Shown: positions 1 to 8,278, numbered from the stretch's first letter. The stretch is DNA of 64,000 nucleotides from Candidatus Gastranaerophilales bacterium (GCA_944326465.1 CALVEB010000001.1:1-64000), one strand, 5' to 3'. Notes: generated by a model not told the origin, from the sequence alone. Translations and numbers: made by a program.

Positions 1-72
1 AAAGGATTTTACGAACCTGATTGGGGTACATCAAAAGATATTAGCAATATCAAAGATATGGATTTTGAATAG
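1..72 (+). pseudogene. C-terminal end of a REP-associated tyrosine transposase, cut by the window edge
   Basis: The first 24 codons, ending with TAG, encode the same C-terminal residues (beginning KGFYEPDWG) as the complete transposase at 37700-38203, and the 72 bases appear identical to 38132-38203. It is therefore the tail of a second Y1-type (HUH) transposase copy whose body lies left of the window. Whether that copy is intact cannot be seen. Downstream sequence differs between the two copies after the stop codon. Confidence 0.8.
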
Positions 73-89
73 AAATAAAAATGTAAATC

Positions 90-145
90 TAAGGGCTATG
101 CCCTTAGTTCGACGTGATTAAGAGATTGAGTTACTAAGTGATTAA
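90..145 (+). repeat. Hairpin plus four tandem octamers (repeat copy 1)
   Basis: A 7-bp hairpin (TAAGGGC-TAT-GCCCTTA, 90-106) is followed after 7 bases (GTTCGAC) by four tandem octamers related to GTGATTAA (114-145) and then GAGGATTTCAAAA. The same order and spacing recur at 4714-4771, where the hairpin stem has a different but still complementary sequence. The 350 bases from 73 to 422 contain no convincing gene: an 83-codon open frame at 166-417 overlaps the terminator and repeats and has no Shine-Dalgarno sequence. Confidence 0.75.
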
Positions 146-160
146 GAGGATTTCAAAAAG

Positions 161-195
161 AGGCAATGTATAAATCTTGCGTTGCCTTATTTTTT
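161..195 (+). terminator. Rho-independent terminator
   Basis: AGGCAATG pairs with CGTTGCCT (one G-T pair) around a short loop and is followed by TATTTTTT. An almost identical hairpin sits at 4786-4822, also behind the octamer repeats. It would end transcription coming from the transposase side before rpsE. Confidence 0.7.
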
Positions 196-202
196 GTAAC
201 GA

Positions 203-245
203 ACTTATTCCCTTATTCCCACATTTCCTTATTCCCTTTATATAA
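203..245. repeat. CTTATTCCC-rich short repeats
   Basis: Tandem variants of CTTATTCCC lie behind the terminator, as they do at 4830-4871 behind the other copy. They are the last shared part of the two repeat regions. Confidence 0.6.
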
Positions 246-354
246 GCACTCAACGTCTGAACGCTTTCCGCTTGCATTTTTATTTTTTCTGTGTTATCGT
301 AAAAAAGTCAGAAAAGTTACTCACGAATATTTTTACCATTTAGCTTTAGTTAGC

Positions 355-384
355 TTGTTTTTTGGTATATTCGTAAATTATACT
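355..384 (+). promoter_or_regulatory. Likely promoter of the rpsE-secY block
   Basis: TTGTTT (355-360), an 18-base spacer and TATACT (379-384) place a start near 391, about 30 bases before rpsE. This gives the ribosomal block a promoter of its own behind the terminator at 161-195. The match is moderate. Confidence 0.5.
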
Positions 385-422
385 AAACCCTATTATCACA
401 AGAAAAATGAAAGGTAAATTCA

Positions 423-1091
423 ATGGATTTAGAAAACAAAGAAGAAATGAATGTAGAAGCAGTATCAAGTGAAGTTGAAACTGCTGAAGTTAAAGAAGCA
501 CCGGCTGAAACTGCAGAAGCTGCAGGCGCCGCTGATGAAACAAAAGAAGAAAAACGTCCGAGACGCGGACGCGGTAAAAGACAAAAAATCGAAACAACTG
601 AAGAAAAACCTCAAAGCGAATGGACTGAGCGTGTTGTTCAAATCCGCCGCGTAACAAAAGTTGTTAAAGGCGGTAAAAAACTCAGCTTTAGAGCCGTTGT
701 TATCGTTGGTAACAGAAAAGGACAGGTAGGTGTTGGCTGTGCTAAAGCCGCTGAAGTTATCATTGCTATCCAGAAAGCAATCGCTGACGGCAGAAAAAAT
801 CTTATCAATGTTCCGATTTTCAAAACAACAATTCCTCACCCGATTGTAGGACGTTCAGGAGCCGGCGAAGTTATGCTAAGACCTGCTTCTCAAGGTACCG
901 GTATCATCGCGGGCGGTGCTGTTCGTTTAGTACTTGAACTTGCTGGTATTGAAAATATTCTTTCAAAATCTTTAGGTTCAAAATCTCCGCTCAACGCTGC
1001 AAATGCAACTTTAGATGCGCTTCAAAAATTGACTCCGTTCTCAGAAGTTGCTAAAAAACGCGGGCTTACTATGTCTCAACTTTTAAACTAA
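423..1091 (+). CDS. rpsE: 30S ribosomal protein S5 with a long N-terminal extension
   Basis: Small-subunit protein S5, which contacts the decoding region and mRNA entry site. The core (about residues 66-222) contains [18 protein letters not shown], the family's N-terminal dsRBD-like region, and [14 protein letters not shown], followed by the C-terminal domain. The first 65 residues are extra: a Glu/Ala-rich acidic stretch followed by basic [12 protein letters not shown]5 is usually about 165 residues, here 222. AAAGGT precedes the ATG. It heads a run rpsE-rpmD-rplO-secY in the standard spc order, but rplR, its normal upstream neighbour, is replaced by a transposase tail and repeats. Confidence 0.97.
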   Translation: MDLENKEEMNVEAVSSEVETAEVKEAPAETAEAAGAADETKEEKRPRRGRGKRQKIETTEEKPQSEWTERVVQIRRVTKVVKGGKKLSFRAVVIVGNRKGQVGVGCAKAAEVIIAIQKAIADGRKNLINVPIFKTTIPHPIVGRSGAGEVMLRPASQGTGIIAGGAVRLVLELAGIENILSKSLGSKSPLNAANATLDALQKLTPFSEVAKKRGLTMSQLLN

Positions 1092-1154
1092 TTAACCAAC
1101 ATACTAATTGTGTTTATAAGTTTTATGAAGAAAATAATGTAAAGGAATAAAAAA

Positions 1155-1337
1155 ATGGCAAATAAACAAATAAAAATTAAACTCGTTAAAAGTTTAATCG
1201 GGGCATCAGAAGCTCAACGCAAAGTTGTTGCGGCTCTCGGTTTGACTAAAAAAGACCAGATAGTAGAACACTATGACAGCCCGACTATTATGGGTATGTA
1301 TAACAAGGTTTCTCACCTGCTGGCAATTGTTGAATAA
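1155..1337 (+). CDS. rpmD: 50S ribosomal protein L30
   Basis: A 60-residue L30 of typical bacterial length. IKIKLVKSLIGASEAQRKVV is the family signature and the C-terminal part (GMYNKVSHLLAIVE) closes the ferredoxin-like fold. AAAGGAAT precedes the ATG. The position between S5 and L15 is the conserved spc arrangement, although the gaps on either side (63 and 68 bases) are longer than usual. Confidence 0.96.
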   Translation: MANKQIKIKLVKSLIGASEAQRKVVAALGLTKKDQIVEHYDSPTIMGMYNKVSHLLAIVE

Positions 1338-1405
1338 TTATGTGAAGCTGGCTGCGTAAGTTAATAGCGAGCAGCCATACAAATTAAAAAAGGAAAATAA
1401 AAATT

Positions 1406-1858
1406 ATGACAAATACAATTACATTAGAAGATTTAAGACCTGCAGAAGGTTCAACTCACAAAATTAAACGAGTAGGCAGAGGCCGTTCATCAGGACGCGG
1501 TAAAACATCTTGCCGCGGTCATAACGGTGAAGGACAACGTTCAGGCCAGAGTTCAAAAAGAGGTTTTGAAGGCGGTCAGATGCCTGGTTACAGACAGATG
1601 CCTAAATTAAAAGGGTTCAAAATCATTAATAAGTTGAACTATGCTGAAATAAATGTTGGCAGACTTGAACAGTTAGGTATGGAAGAAATTTCTTTAGACG
1701 CTTTAAAATCAGCTAAAAAAGCTCATCCGTCAGCAGATGGTTTGAGAATTTTGGGCAACGGCGAAATATCTAAAGCGGTTACAGTCAAAGCAAACTATGT
1801 AACTCCTTCAGCAAAAGAAAAAATAGAAAAAGCAGGCGGAAAGGTTGAGTTAGTATAA
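1406..1858 (+). CDS. rplO: 50S ribosomal protein L15
   Basis: A 150-residue L15. The Gly/Arg-rich N-terminal tail (GRGRSSGRGKTSCRGHNGEG), which threads into 23S rRNA, is followed by the RGFEGGQMPGYRQMPK motif and the globular C-terminal domain. AAAGGAAA lies ahead of the ATG. The stop codon overlaps the secY start (TAATG), so secY is probably translationally coupled, as is common in this operon. Confidence 0.97.
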   Translation: MTNTITLEDLRPAEGSTHKIKRVGRGRSSGRGKTSCRGHNGEGQRSGQSSKRGFEGGQMPGYRQMPKLKGFKIINKLNYAEINVGRLEQLGMEEISLDALKSAKKAHPSADGLRILGNGEISKAVTVKANYVTPSAKEKIEKAGGKVELV

Positions 1859-3198
1859 TGGCACAAGGAATAAAAATGCCGACAACTGATGATTTAATGT
1901 CAATGTGGCAGGCATCCGGATTAAAACAGAAAATTATTTTTACATTCCTGATGATTGCTGCATTCAGACTCGGTGTACAGATGCCGCTGTTCGGGATAAA
2001 TAACCAGATATTCAGCAATATTGCACAAAGTAACAATATTATCGGATTTTTGGATTTGTTCTCCGGCGGTGCACTTGGCAAGGTATCTATTTTCGCACTG
2101 GGTATCGGTCCATACATTACATCATCAATTATTATTCAGCTTGTTTCTGTTGTAATCCCTTCATTGCAAAAATTGCAACAGGAAGAGGGTGAAGCCGGCA
2201 GAAGAAAATTATCACAGTATACCAGATTGTTTACCGTTGTATTGGCGGCATTTCAATCACTGGTATTTATGCTGTATTTAAGACATTTGCCGGGCTCTAT
2301 TATGCCGGGTGTAAACCACGGAATGTTCTTTTTAAGTTCAATGGCAGTACTTACTGCAGGTTCTATCCTTGTTATGTGGCTGTCTGAACTTATTACTGAA
2401 AAAGGTATCGGGAACGGCGGTTCATTAATCATCTTTGTCGGTATCTTATCAGGAATTCCTGTTTACGCATCAAGAACTGCGCAGATGGTATCACATAATT
2501 CCATGCTGCAAATGGGGCTGGCTGTATTACTTGCGATATTCTTTGCAACAATGATATTTATTGTCATAATGCAGGAAGCTATCAGAAAAGTAATTATCGT
2601 AAACCCGCGCCGTCAGGTAGGTAATAAGGTTTACGGCGGCATGAATTCATTCATACCGTTTAAGCTCAATCCGGGCGGTGTAATGCCTATTATCTTTGCG
2701 GTTGCGATTTTGCTGTTCCCGTCAACTGTGTTGAGCCTTGTGGGACAGGCAAATTTCCGTTCAGCAGCAGTAAAACATCTTGTAATAACATTGAATCAGT
2801 GGTTAAGCCCTGACGGAATAATTTATTACGTTTTGTATTTCTTGTTAATTGTTGCGTTGACATTTTTCTATGCATCAATTATGCCGAACATGCAGCCGAA
2901 AGACATTGCTAACAACCTGAAAAAATACGGTTCATCAATTCCGGGTATTAAACCTGGCAAACCGACTGCTGAAGCACTTGATAAGATATTGACTAAAACA
3001 ACATTTATCGGTGCATTAGGTTTAGGTATAGTAGCGTTGTTGCCGTCATTTGCAAGTTATGTAACAAACATCAAGACTCTGCAAGGTATCGGCGCGACAT
3101 CACTCATAATCATGGTCGGCGTTGCTCTTGATTTGATTAATCAGGTTAAAACCCACTTGCTTGCAAGGAATTATGAATCCTTCTTAAAGGATAAATAG
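1858..3198 (+). CDS. secY: Preprotein translocase subunit SecY
   Basis: The channel subunit of the Sec translocon in the cytoplasmic membrane. The 446 residues fit the family, with about ten hydrophobic segments, the signature GIGPYITSSIIIQL in TM2, the TM5/cytoplasmic loop NPRRQVGNKVYGG and the C-terminal VALDLINQVKTHLLARNYE. It is coupled to rplO through TAATG. The usual followers adk, map and infA are missing; a strong terminator comes 23 bases later and then an XRE/prepilin cassette. Confidence 0.97.
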   Translation: MAQGIKMPTTDDLMSMWQASGLKQKIIFTFLMIAAFRLGVQMPLFGINNQIFSNIAQSNNIIGFLDLFSGGALGKVSIFALGIGPYITSSIIIQLVSVVIPSLQKLQQEEGEAGRRKLSQYTRLFTVVLAAFQSLVFMLYLRHLPGSIMPGVNHGMFFLSSMAVLTAGSILVMWLSELITEKGIGNGGSLIIFVGILSGIPVYASRTAQMVSHNSMLQMGLAVLLAIFFATMIFIVIMQEAIRKVIIVNPRRQVGNKVYGGMNSFIPFKLNPGGVMPIIFAVAILLFPSTVLSLVGQANFRSAAVKHLVITLNQWLSPDGIIYYVLYFLLIVALTFFYASIMPNMQPKDIANNLKKYGSSIPGIKPGKPTAEALDKILTKTTFIGALGLGIVALLPSFASYVTNIKTLQGIGATSLIIMVGVALDLINQVKTHLLARNYESFLKDK

Positions 3199-3221
3199 TT
3201 CGGCAAAATGCTGATATAAAA

Positions 3222-3254
3222 AATAACCTCTTGTCTGAAGGGGTTATTTTTTTT
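3222..3254 (+). terminator. Terminator of the ribosomal block
   Basis: AATAACCTC pairs with GGGGTTATT (one G-T pair) and is followed by a run of T. It ends the operon immediately after secY. Confidence 0.85.
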
Positions 3255-3378
3255 TGTAAAAAGATTGGTATTTACTGTAATGAAAATGAATATTAAAAAA
3301 GTTAGTATATAAATGTAAATCCTCAACTCTTCTGATTGCTCAGTTTTGCCTCTCAATTTATTGGGGGGCTTTTCCTTT

Positions 3379-3594
3379 TTATTTAAAATCAAGTAAATCT
3401 TTAGGCTCAACCTCCAGAACATCAGCAATAATTTTAAGTTTTGACAGAGTGATGTCTGTTTTAGCAGTCTCGACCATGGCAATAGTAGAGCGCGAAATGC
3501 CCTCAACAGCTAGGAAATCATCTTGCTTGATATTTTTTAGCTTTCTGAGTCTTTTAAGATTTGTTGCAAATTTTTCTAAAAATATCTTGTCCAT
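3379..3594 (-). CDS. XRE-family helix-turn-helix regulator (cassette 1)
   Basis: A 71-residue single-domain HTH protein of the Cro/C1 type: NLKRLRKLKNIKQDDFL is helix 1-2, followed by the recognition region GISRSTIAMVETAK and LSKLKIIADVLEVEPKDLL. An upstream start at 3645 is possible in frame, but it would begin inside the divergent promoter region, so the ATG at 3594 (MDKIFLEKF) is preferred. It is transcribed away from the prepilin gene at 3661. The second prepilin gene has a different XRE gene in the same position, so autoregulation and control of the prepilin are plausible inferences. Confidence 0.8.
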   Translation of the reverse strand: MDKIFLEKFATNLKRLRKLKNIKQDDFLAVEGISRSTIAMVETAKTDITLSKLKIIADVLEVEPKDLLDFK

Positions 3595-3654
3595 TTCTAT
3601 ATTATCAGCTATACTGACATTATAAAAAATCAGTGTGATTGACATTATGGAGGA
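3587..3654 (+). promoter_or_regulatory. Promoter and possible operator of prepilin 1
   Basis: TTGTCC (3587-3592), 17 bases, TATACT (3610-3615) form a promoter for the prepilin, with GGAGG at 3650-3654. GACATTAT occurs twice in direct repeat (3616-3623 and 3641-3648), 25 bases apart, just downstream of the -10 box. The first also contains the reverse complement of a TATAAT for the divergent XRE gene. Repressor binding here is inference. Confidence 0.5.
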
Positions 3655-3660
3655 ATATTT

Positions 3661-4716
3661 ATGAAATATGGTTTTACGTTGGCGGAAGTCCTGATCACTC
3701 TCGCGGTTATCGGCATCGTTGCAGCACTTACATTACCGGGTCTTATCCAGAACCACAATGAGAAAGCATGGTCTACAGCACAAGACCTATGGGAAAAGAA
3801 GTTAACTGAAACAGTAAGACGCATGAACGTAGACGGAGTCATGACAGGTCACGATAGTACAGAGGATTTCATGAACACTTTCAAAAACTATATGAAAGTA
3901 ATCAAAACCTGTGACAAGGATGACATTAACAAATGTTATTCACCTAAAATCGTTACAACAGGTAAAGACGATGCGCCGGAAGAAATCGAAACAAACGGTC
4001 TCACTTCTGCAAGCAGCATGGGCTTAAAAGAATGGCAAACTAATACAAATACCATGTCTTTTGTAGTTGCGGACGGAACAACGGTAATTATGGCATACCA
4101 GCCGGAATGCCCTTATGCAGATCCTATAGAGGATCAGGGGTCTCAAGTATCCTGCATGGCATATATGGTGGATGTAAACGGTAAGAAGGGCCCGAATAGA
4201 GTTGGAAAAGATATTCAACTATCTTCAGGCGTAGCCTTTTCAACTTGCGATAACCCGATTGGCGACATGTGCTTTAGCACAGATTTTGCAGCAACCAGAG
4301 CAATAAATACTTGCGATGGAAGTGAATATGAAGATTTAGATAGCTATGGCTCAAGTAATTCATGGTGCGATACAAACTATTGGGCAGGAGCAAAACTAAG
4401 TTGTCAAGAGAAAGGCATGGAACTTCCGACAAGAGAACAACTAGCGCAATTAGCGAGTGAATTATATGTAAACTCAAGCGATGGAAGCGCAGTAACTATA
4501 GGAGCAGCAGAAGATAAATACAACCTAAAAGTAAAGGACGAATACAAAGATAATCCTCCCCTTACTCTTAACATCAACTACTGGTCCAGTGAGGAGGCCA
4601 GTGCGGATAACGCGTACCGTCGGTACTTCGACACTTCCTACACGGGCGGCAGTGATGGTAACTGGAGCTACAAGTACGGCGGCAGCCACTACCGCGCTAT
4701 ATGTATTTCGAACTAA
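3661..4716 (+). CDS. Prepilin-like protein with lectin-type C-terminal domain (prepilin 1)
   Basis: 351 residues. The N-terminus MKYGFTLAEVLITLAVIG is a classical type IV prepilin/pseudopilin signal: short leader, cleavage after G4, Glu5 of the mature protein, then a hydrophobic helix. Residues to about 210 are nearly identical to the protein at 35547-36845. The C-terminal third has NYWAGAKLSCQEKGMELPTR and NYWSSEEAS followed by HYRAICI, the layout of DUF1566/C-type-lectin-like domains. The last 40 codons (4579-4698) are GC-rich with no A at third positions, unlike the rest of the gene. GGAGG precedes the ATG. An extracellular adhesin or minor pilin role is likely; the ligand is unknown. Confidence 0.85.
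   Translation: MKYGFTLAEVLITLAVIGIVAALTLPGLIQNHNEKAWSTAQDLWEKKLTETVRRMNVDGVMTGHDSTEDFMNTFKNYMKVIKTCDKDDINKCYSPKIVTTGKDDAPEEIETNGLTSASSMGLKEWQTNTNTMSFVVADGTTVIMAYQPECPYADPIEDQGSQVSCMAYMVDVNGKKGPNRVGKDIQLSSGVAFSTCDNPIGDMCFSTDFAATRAINTCDGSEYEDLDSYGSSNSWCDTNYWAGAKLSCQEKGMELPTREQLAQLASELYVNSSDGSAVTIGAAEDKYNLKVKDEYKDNPPLTLNINYWSSEEASADNAYRRYFDTSYTGGSDGNWSYKYGGSHYRAICISN
4579..4698 (+). other. Candidate hypervariable region (diversity-generating retroelement target type)
   Basis: These 120 bases have 72 G/C (60%), against 44 of 120 (37%) in the 120 bases before. None of the 40 codons ends in A. The encoded stretch, YWSS...NAYRRYF...NWSYKYGGSHYRA, lies at the extreme C-terminus of a lectin-like fold, where retroelement variable regions sit. 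A perfect hairpin (4714-4732) begins at the stop codon. No reverse transcriptase or template repeat is visible in the window, so the mechanism is inference. Confidence 0.55.
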
Positions 4717-4771
4717 GAGGCTTGGCCTCTTAGTTCGAAGTGATTAAGTGATTGAGTGACTAAGTGATTAA
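4714..4771 (+). repeat. Hairpin plus four tandem octamers (repeat copy 2)
   Basis: TAAGAGGC-TTG-GCCTCTTA (4714-4732) includes the prepilin stop codon. After GTTCGAA come GTGATTAA, GTGATTGA, GTGACTAA, GTGATTAA (4740-4771). Same order and spacing as 90-145, with a changed but complementary stem. Confidence 0.8.
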
Positions 4772-4785
4772 GAGGATTTCAAAAT

Positions 4786-4822
4786 AAGGCAATGTGAAAT
4801 TCCCCACGTTGCCTTATTTTTT
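4786..4822 (+). terminator. Terminator of prepilin 1
   Basis: AAGGCAATGTG pairs with CACGTTGCCTT (one G-T pair), followed by ATTTTTTG. It is the counterpart of the terminator at 161-195. CTTATTCCC-type repeats follow at 4830-4871. Confidence 0.85.
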
Positions 4823-4969
4823 GTAAAGAACTTATTCCCTTAATTCCTTATTCCCTTATTCCCTTATTCCCCTAAAACAAGATATAAAGATTATGTAAGG
4901 AAATCACAATTAGCATAAATTTTAGCTTATAATAATAACATAGTTAAGAATAAATGAATGGAGAAAATC

Positions 4970-5254
4970 ATGGAATCAGTAAACGACATTCTTTCTAAAT
5001 TAGAAAATGCAGATAATTCAACAAAAAATGAACTGGAAAATGAATTAGTAAATATCGGAACTTCTGTATTACCGGAATTGGTTAATAAATTACAGGTAGT
5101 AAGAGGTGTTAAACGCGGTGTTGTTGCTATGACTTTAATCCGTATTGGTGACGCTTCTGTTAAATATCTTAAAAAAGCAGCAGAAGTTAACAAAGATTTT
5201 GAATGGGTTGCTGAGTACCTGATTAGAGAAATTAAGGGCTCAGTTGCAGCTTAA
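4970..5254 (+). CDS. Small HEAT-repeat-like protein
   Basis: 94 residues, all helical in appearance, cytoplasmic. Two or so HEAT-like helical pairs can be seen: LENELVNIGTSVLPELVNKL and RGVVAMTLIRIGDASVKYLKKA. The ATG at 4970 is chosen because GGAG lies 6 bases ahead; the ATG at 4958 has no ribosome-binding site and contains this one. It is monocistronic with its own terminator. HEAT-type proteins usually mediate protein contacts; the partner is unknown. Confidence 0.75.
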   Translation: MESVNDILSKLENADNSTKNELENELVNIGTSVLPELVNKLQVVRGVKRGVVAMTLIRIGDASVKYLKKAAEVNKDFEWVAEYLIREIKGSVAA

Positions 5255-5289
5255 AATAGGATTCTCATTATAATTTCTATTTATTAGTG

Positions 5290-5313
5290 GCCGGTTGTGA
5301 ACCGGCTTTTTTT
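5290..5313 (+). terminator. Terminator of the HEAT-like gene
   Basis: GCCGGTT-GTG-AACCGGC followed by TTTTTTT. The loop and 3' part of its 5' arm also supply a -35-like TTGTGA (5295-5300) for the next gene. Confidence 0.9.
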
Positions 5314-5323
5314 GTGGCATAAT
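5295..5323 (+). promoter_or_regulatory. Possible promoter giving a leaderless mRNA for the gene at 5331
   Basis: TTGTGA, 17 bases, CATAAT (5318-5323). The ATG follows the -10 box after 7 bases and there is no Shine-Dalgarno sequence. Confidence 0.4.
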
Positions 5324-5330
5324 CATTGGC

Positions 5331-6830
5331 ATGGGGAAGATTATATTATTTTACATAACATTATTTTTACTGATATTTGCTTATACTTTGAACGCACCAT
5401 ATCTGGACTTTGATTTGTGGGCAAGACTAATTGCAGGCATGGGAGTTATTGACGGCGGACATGTGCTTACTCAAGACTTTCTATCTTACACTCCTGTCCA
5501 TATCTGGTATGACCATGAATGGGGCGCAGGCGTAATCTTTTATGCATTTCTAAAATTGTTCGGACACTATGGTATATTAATTTTACAAACTTTGCTGCCG
5601 TTTTTAACATTTTTTATTGCAACTAGAGTCGCAAAAATAAGAACAGGCATGCAGCCATATAATTTATTATTTTTCTTTTTCTGTCTGATGGCTGCTATGG
5701 CTAATCTGAATCATCCGGTCAGATGCCATTTGTTCAGCTTTTTATTTTTTGCTTTGCTTATATATATCATGGAAAAAGTCAGACACGGCAAATCTCAAAA
5801 ATTGCTTATTCTGCTGCCGTTTTTAACTATTCTCTGGAATAATATCCATGGCGGGGTCGTTGCCGGCCTTGGACTTATTGGTATGTATATGGTTGGGGAA
5901 ATCTTTAACAGAAAACCATTTAAAAACTATCTAATTGTACTTGCTGCATCATTCGCTTCTCTTATCATTAACCCGTGGGGATCTGATTATGTAAGTTTTT
6001 TACTGGGCGCGACTACTATGGAACGACCGCTTATAGGAGAATGGCAAGGGCTTTTTTCTGAATTGCACAGACCGTTTAAACTAATATTCAAAATATTTTT
6101 ATTCTCAATTACTGCAATAGAAGTGTTTAATATAGTTAAAACTATTAAAAACAGTTCTCTATTTGACGCTTATCAAAAAGCAGATAAAGTAAAATGGATA
6201 GTTCTTCTGGTGACAGCTTACCTTGCCATAGCGCATATAAAAATGCTGCCGTTCTTCTGTATTGCAGTTGCCTGCTACTGCTATGAAGATATTGTATGGC
6301 TGTTCAAAAAAGTCAATGAAAAAGCTATATATATATTGTTATTAGCAATGTCTATTTTTACTATTGGTGTGAAAAAAATAGAATTACCGCTTAATTTTTC
6401 AATTTACCCTATCGCGGAAATAGAATTTATAAAAAATAATAATATAAAAGGTAATATTCTGGTTGATTTCGGACTCGGAAGCTACACATCGTACAAGTTG
6501 TACCCGAATTGCAAAATATATATGGACGGCCGGTATGAAGAAGTTTATCCTGACGATTTAATTGTATTAAATGATAGATTTTATGCTACAAAAGGCGGCT
6601 GGGATGATGTTTTAACTAAATATCCGCCTGATATTATACTGATACAGAATAATCTTCCGGTTTATAAATTAATGCTGAAAAAGGAAGGCTGGCACAGGAT
6701 TTATGAAGGAAGCGTATTTGCTGTGTTTGTAAACGATAAACTATACACAGGAAACTACAAAATGCCTTCTCTGGAGCGCGAATACTATAAAAAGACGCTG
6801 TTTGATACTGATATAACATTTACAAGGTAA
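5331..6830 (+). CDS. Polytopic membrane protein, GT-C glycosyltransferase-like
   Basis: 499 residues with about nine or ten membrane segments and a soluble C-terminal part (about 365-499). Near the N-terminus, [15 protein letters not shown] and [15 protein letters not shown] resemble the first luminal loop of GT-C-type (dolichyl-phosphate-mannosyl-type) transferases; [18 protein letters not shown] and [14 protein letters not shown] are motifs seen in large families of uncharacterised bacterial membrane proteins of that kind. The C-terminal domain has [16 protein letters not shown]. Lipid-linked sugar transfer is an inference from fold resemblance. The next gene starts 4 bases after its stop, so they form an operon. 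Confidence 0.6.
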   Translation: MGKIILFYITLFLLIFAYTLNAPYLDFDLWARLIAGMGVIDGGHVLTQDFLSYTPVHIWYDHEWGAGVIFYAFLKLFGHYGILILQTLLPFLTFFIATRVAKIRTGMQPYNLLFFFFCLMAAMANLNHPVRCHLFSFLFFALLIYIMEKVRHGKSQKLLILLPFLTILWNNIHGGVVAGLGLIGMYMVGEIFNRKPFKNYLIVLAASFASLIINPWGSDYVSFLLGATTMERPLIGEWQGLFSELHRPFKLIFKIFLFSITAIEVFNIVKTIKNSSLFDAYQKADKVKWIVLLVTAYLAIAHIKMLPFFCIAVACYCYEDIVWLFKKVNEKAIYILLLAMSIFTIGVKKIELPLNFSIYPIAEIEFIKNNNIKGNILVDFGLGSYTSYKLYPNCKIYMDGRYEEVYPDDLIVLNDRFYATKGGWDDVLTKYPPDIILIQNNLPVYKLMLKKEGWHRIYEGSVFAVFVNDKLYTGNYKMPSLEREYYKKTLFDTDITFTR

Positions 6831-6834
6831 ACTT

Positions 6835-8052
6835 ATGGGAAAAAATTGTTTAAAATACGCATGTTTATTCGGCGGCGGGGCAATTAGAGGGGCAGCGCAT
6901 GTCGGTGTTGTAAAGGCGCTGGAAGAATTAAATATCTGTTATGACACTATTGGCGGGTCATCAGTCGGCTCAATCGTTGCGGCTCTGCTTGGCGTCGGGT
7001 ATACGGCTGAAGAATTAAGAGAAGTTTTTTTGCAGGCTAATTTTGAGTTATTCAGGGATATACAGTTTAATCTCGGCGAAAAATTTGCGATAAGCAAGGG
7101 AGAAATTTTTCTTGAATGGGTAAGAGAACTTATTGAAAAGAAATATTACGGTGAAAACTATGCAAAAGGGAATAATCCTCCTGTAAAATTCACTGATATC
7201 GAAAAAAATCTTGTAATAATCACCACTGATTTGACAAATTTTTGCTGTAGAGAATTTTCAAAAAAATGTACGCCTGATTTTGAGATAGCGACAGCAGTCA
7301 GAATTTCATCCTGTATGCCGGGGTTAATGAAACCGTATGAATATAATAATTCACTGCTTGTTGATGGCGACCTGCAAAAATCATGGCCTATGTGGCGTCT
7401 TTCTGAAAGTCTTAAAAATCTTGATGAAAGAATACTTGAAATAAGGTTGGAAGGCGACTGCGGCGGAAATGACATGAATACACTAAATTATGTAAACACT
7501 GTTTACAGCTGCGTTACATCTATTGCAACCGAATTTGTAATTGACCGTTATTCTGATAACGACAAGTATGATTTTGTAGTTATAAATACAGGTGATATCA
7601 TCATTATTGATTTTAACCAGTCTAAAGAAAACCGCGAAAAAATGATGAATTCCGGCTATAAAGAAACGATTAAATACTTCAAAGAGCATTTACCGGAGAA
7701 AAAAGAGCATCTTTTTGAAATATACGACAGACTTTCCGGCATGTTCAATAATGTTGACAGAGCAATATTTTCAGGCAATATCAAAAAGGCAAAAATGCTT
7801 TTCGGCGAAATCTTTATGTATTTATCTGACAATGACAGATACATTGATGCGGGCATCTTTTCGTCAATACAAAAATACAAAAATAAATTTTTGGACAATA
7901 TAAAATATCCGGCATTATTTGGCCGCACAAAGCTTAAAAATGCAAAAGAAATGCTTATAGAGACTGAAAGTATACTATCTGCTATAAAAAATAAAATTTT
8001 AGAGATGAAAGACTATAATTTGCTAATTGGAAACAAAAATATTGACAATTAA
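6835..8052 (+). CDS. Patatin-like phospholipase family protein
   Basis: 405 residues. The patatin acyl-hydrolase domain occupies about 8-200: the oxyanion-hole motif [13 protein letters not shown], the nucleophile elbow GSSVG with Ser43, and the catalytic aspartate in VDGDL (Asp177). The Ser-Asp dyad is complete, so lipase or phospholipase activity is expected. The C-terminal 190 residues are helical and of no known family. It follows the membrane protein after 4 bases, suggesting a membrane-lipid or glycolipid function. The stop codon overlaps the promoter of tRNA-Leu. Confidence 0.9.
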   Translation: MGKNCLKYACLFGGGAIRGAAHVGVVKALEELNICYDTIGGSSVGSIVAALLGVGYTAEELREVFLQANFELFRDIQFNLGEKFAISKGEIFLEWVRELIEKKYYGENYAKGNNPPVKFTDIEKNLVIITTDLTNFCCREFSKKCTPDFEIATAVRISSCMPGLMKPYEYNNSLLVDGDLQKSWPMWRLSESLKNLDERILEIRLEGDCGGNDMNTLNYVNTVYSCVTSIATEFVIDRYSDNDKYDFVVINTGDIIIIDFNQSKENREKMMNSGYKETIKYFKEHLPEKKEHLFEIYDRLSGMFNNVDRAIFSGNIKKAKMLFGEIFMYLSDNDRYIDAGIFSSIQKYKNKFLDNIKYPALFGRTKLKNAKEMLIETESILSAIKNKILEMKDYNLLIGNKNIDN

Positions 8053-8070
8053 GTATTTTTTACATAAAAT
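8042..8070 (+). promoter_or_regulatory. Promoter of tRNA-Leu
   Basis: TTGACA (8042-8047), 17 bases, TAAAAT (8065-8070), start expected near 8077. The -35 box lies within the last codons of the patatin gene. Confidence 0.8.
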
Positions 8071-8100
8071 AAATAACGTAATCAAATGACAAATAAATAA

Positions 8101-8187
8101 GCCCTGGTGGCGGAATCGGTAGACGCGTTGGACTTAAAATCCAATTGGGTTAATCACTCAGTGCCAGTTCAAGTCTGGCCCAGGGCA
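8101..8187 (+). tRNA. tRNA-Leu (anticodon UAA)
   Basis: The acceptor arms GCCCTGG and CCAGGGC pair, with discriminator A at 8187. The anticodon loop CTTAAAA gives UAA, reading UUA/UUG. A long variable arm, the TTCAAGT loop and the pairing CCAG/CTGG identify a class II leucine tRNA. CCA is not encoded. Confidence 0.96.
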
Positions 8188-8245
8188 TTTTATCATAATT
8201 TAGACTTTCGACTTTTGGTTGTAAGTTGAGTTTTCATTTTGGTCT

Positions 8246-8270
8246 GTAGCAGTTTGTTTTTAACTGCTAC
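8246..8270. terminator. Hairpin between tRNA-Leu and csaB
   Basis: GTAGCAGTT pairs with AACTGCTAC around a T-rich 7-base loop. It sits between convergent transcription units. There is no good T run on either side, so terminator function is uncertain. Confidence 0.45.
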
Positions 8271-8278
8271 CTTTCTAA

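Noticed and set aside
166-417. 83-codon open frame before rpsE
   Set aside because: Spans the terminator, the CTTATTCCC repeats and the rpsE promoter, has no ribosome-binding site, and its composition is that of untranslated AT-rich DNA.
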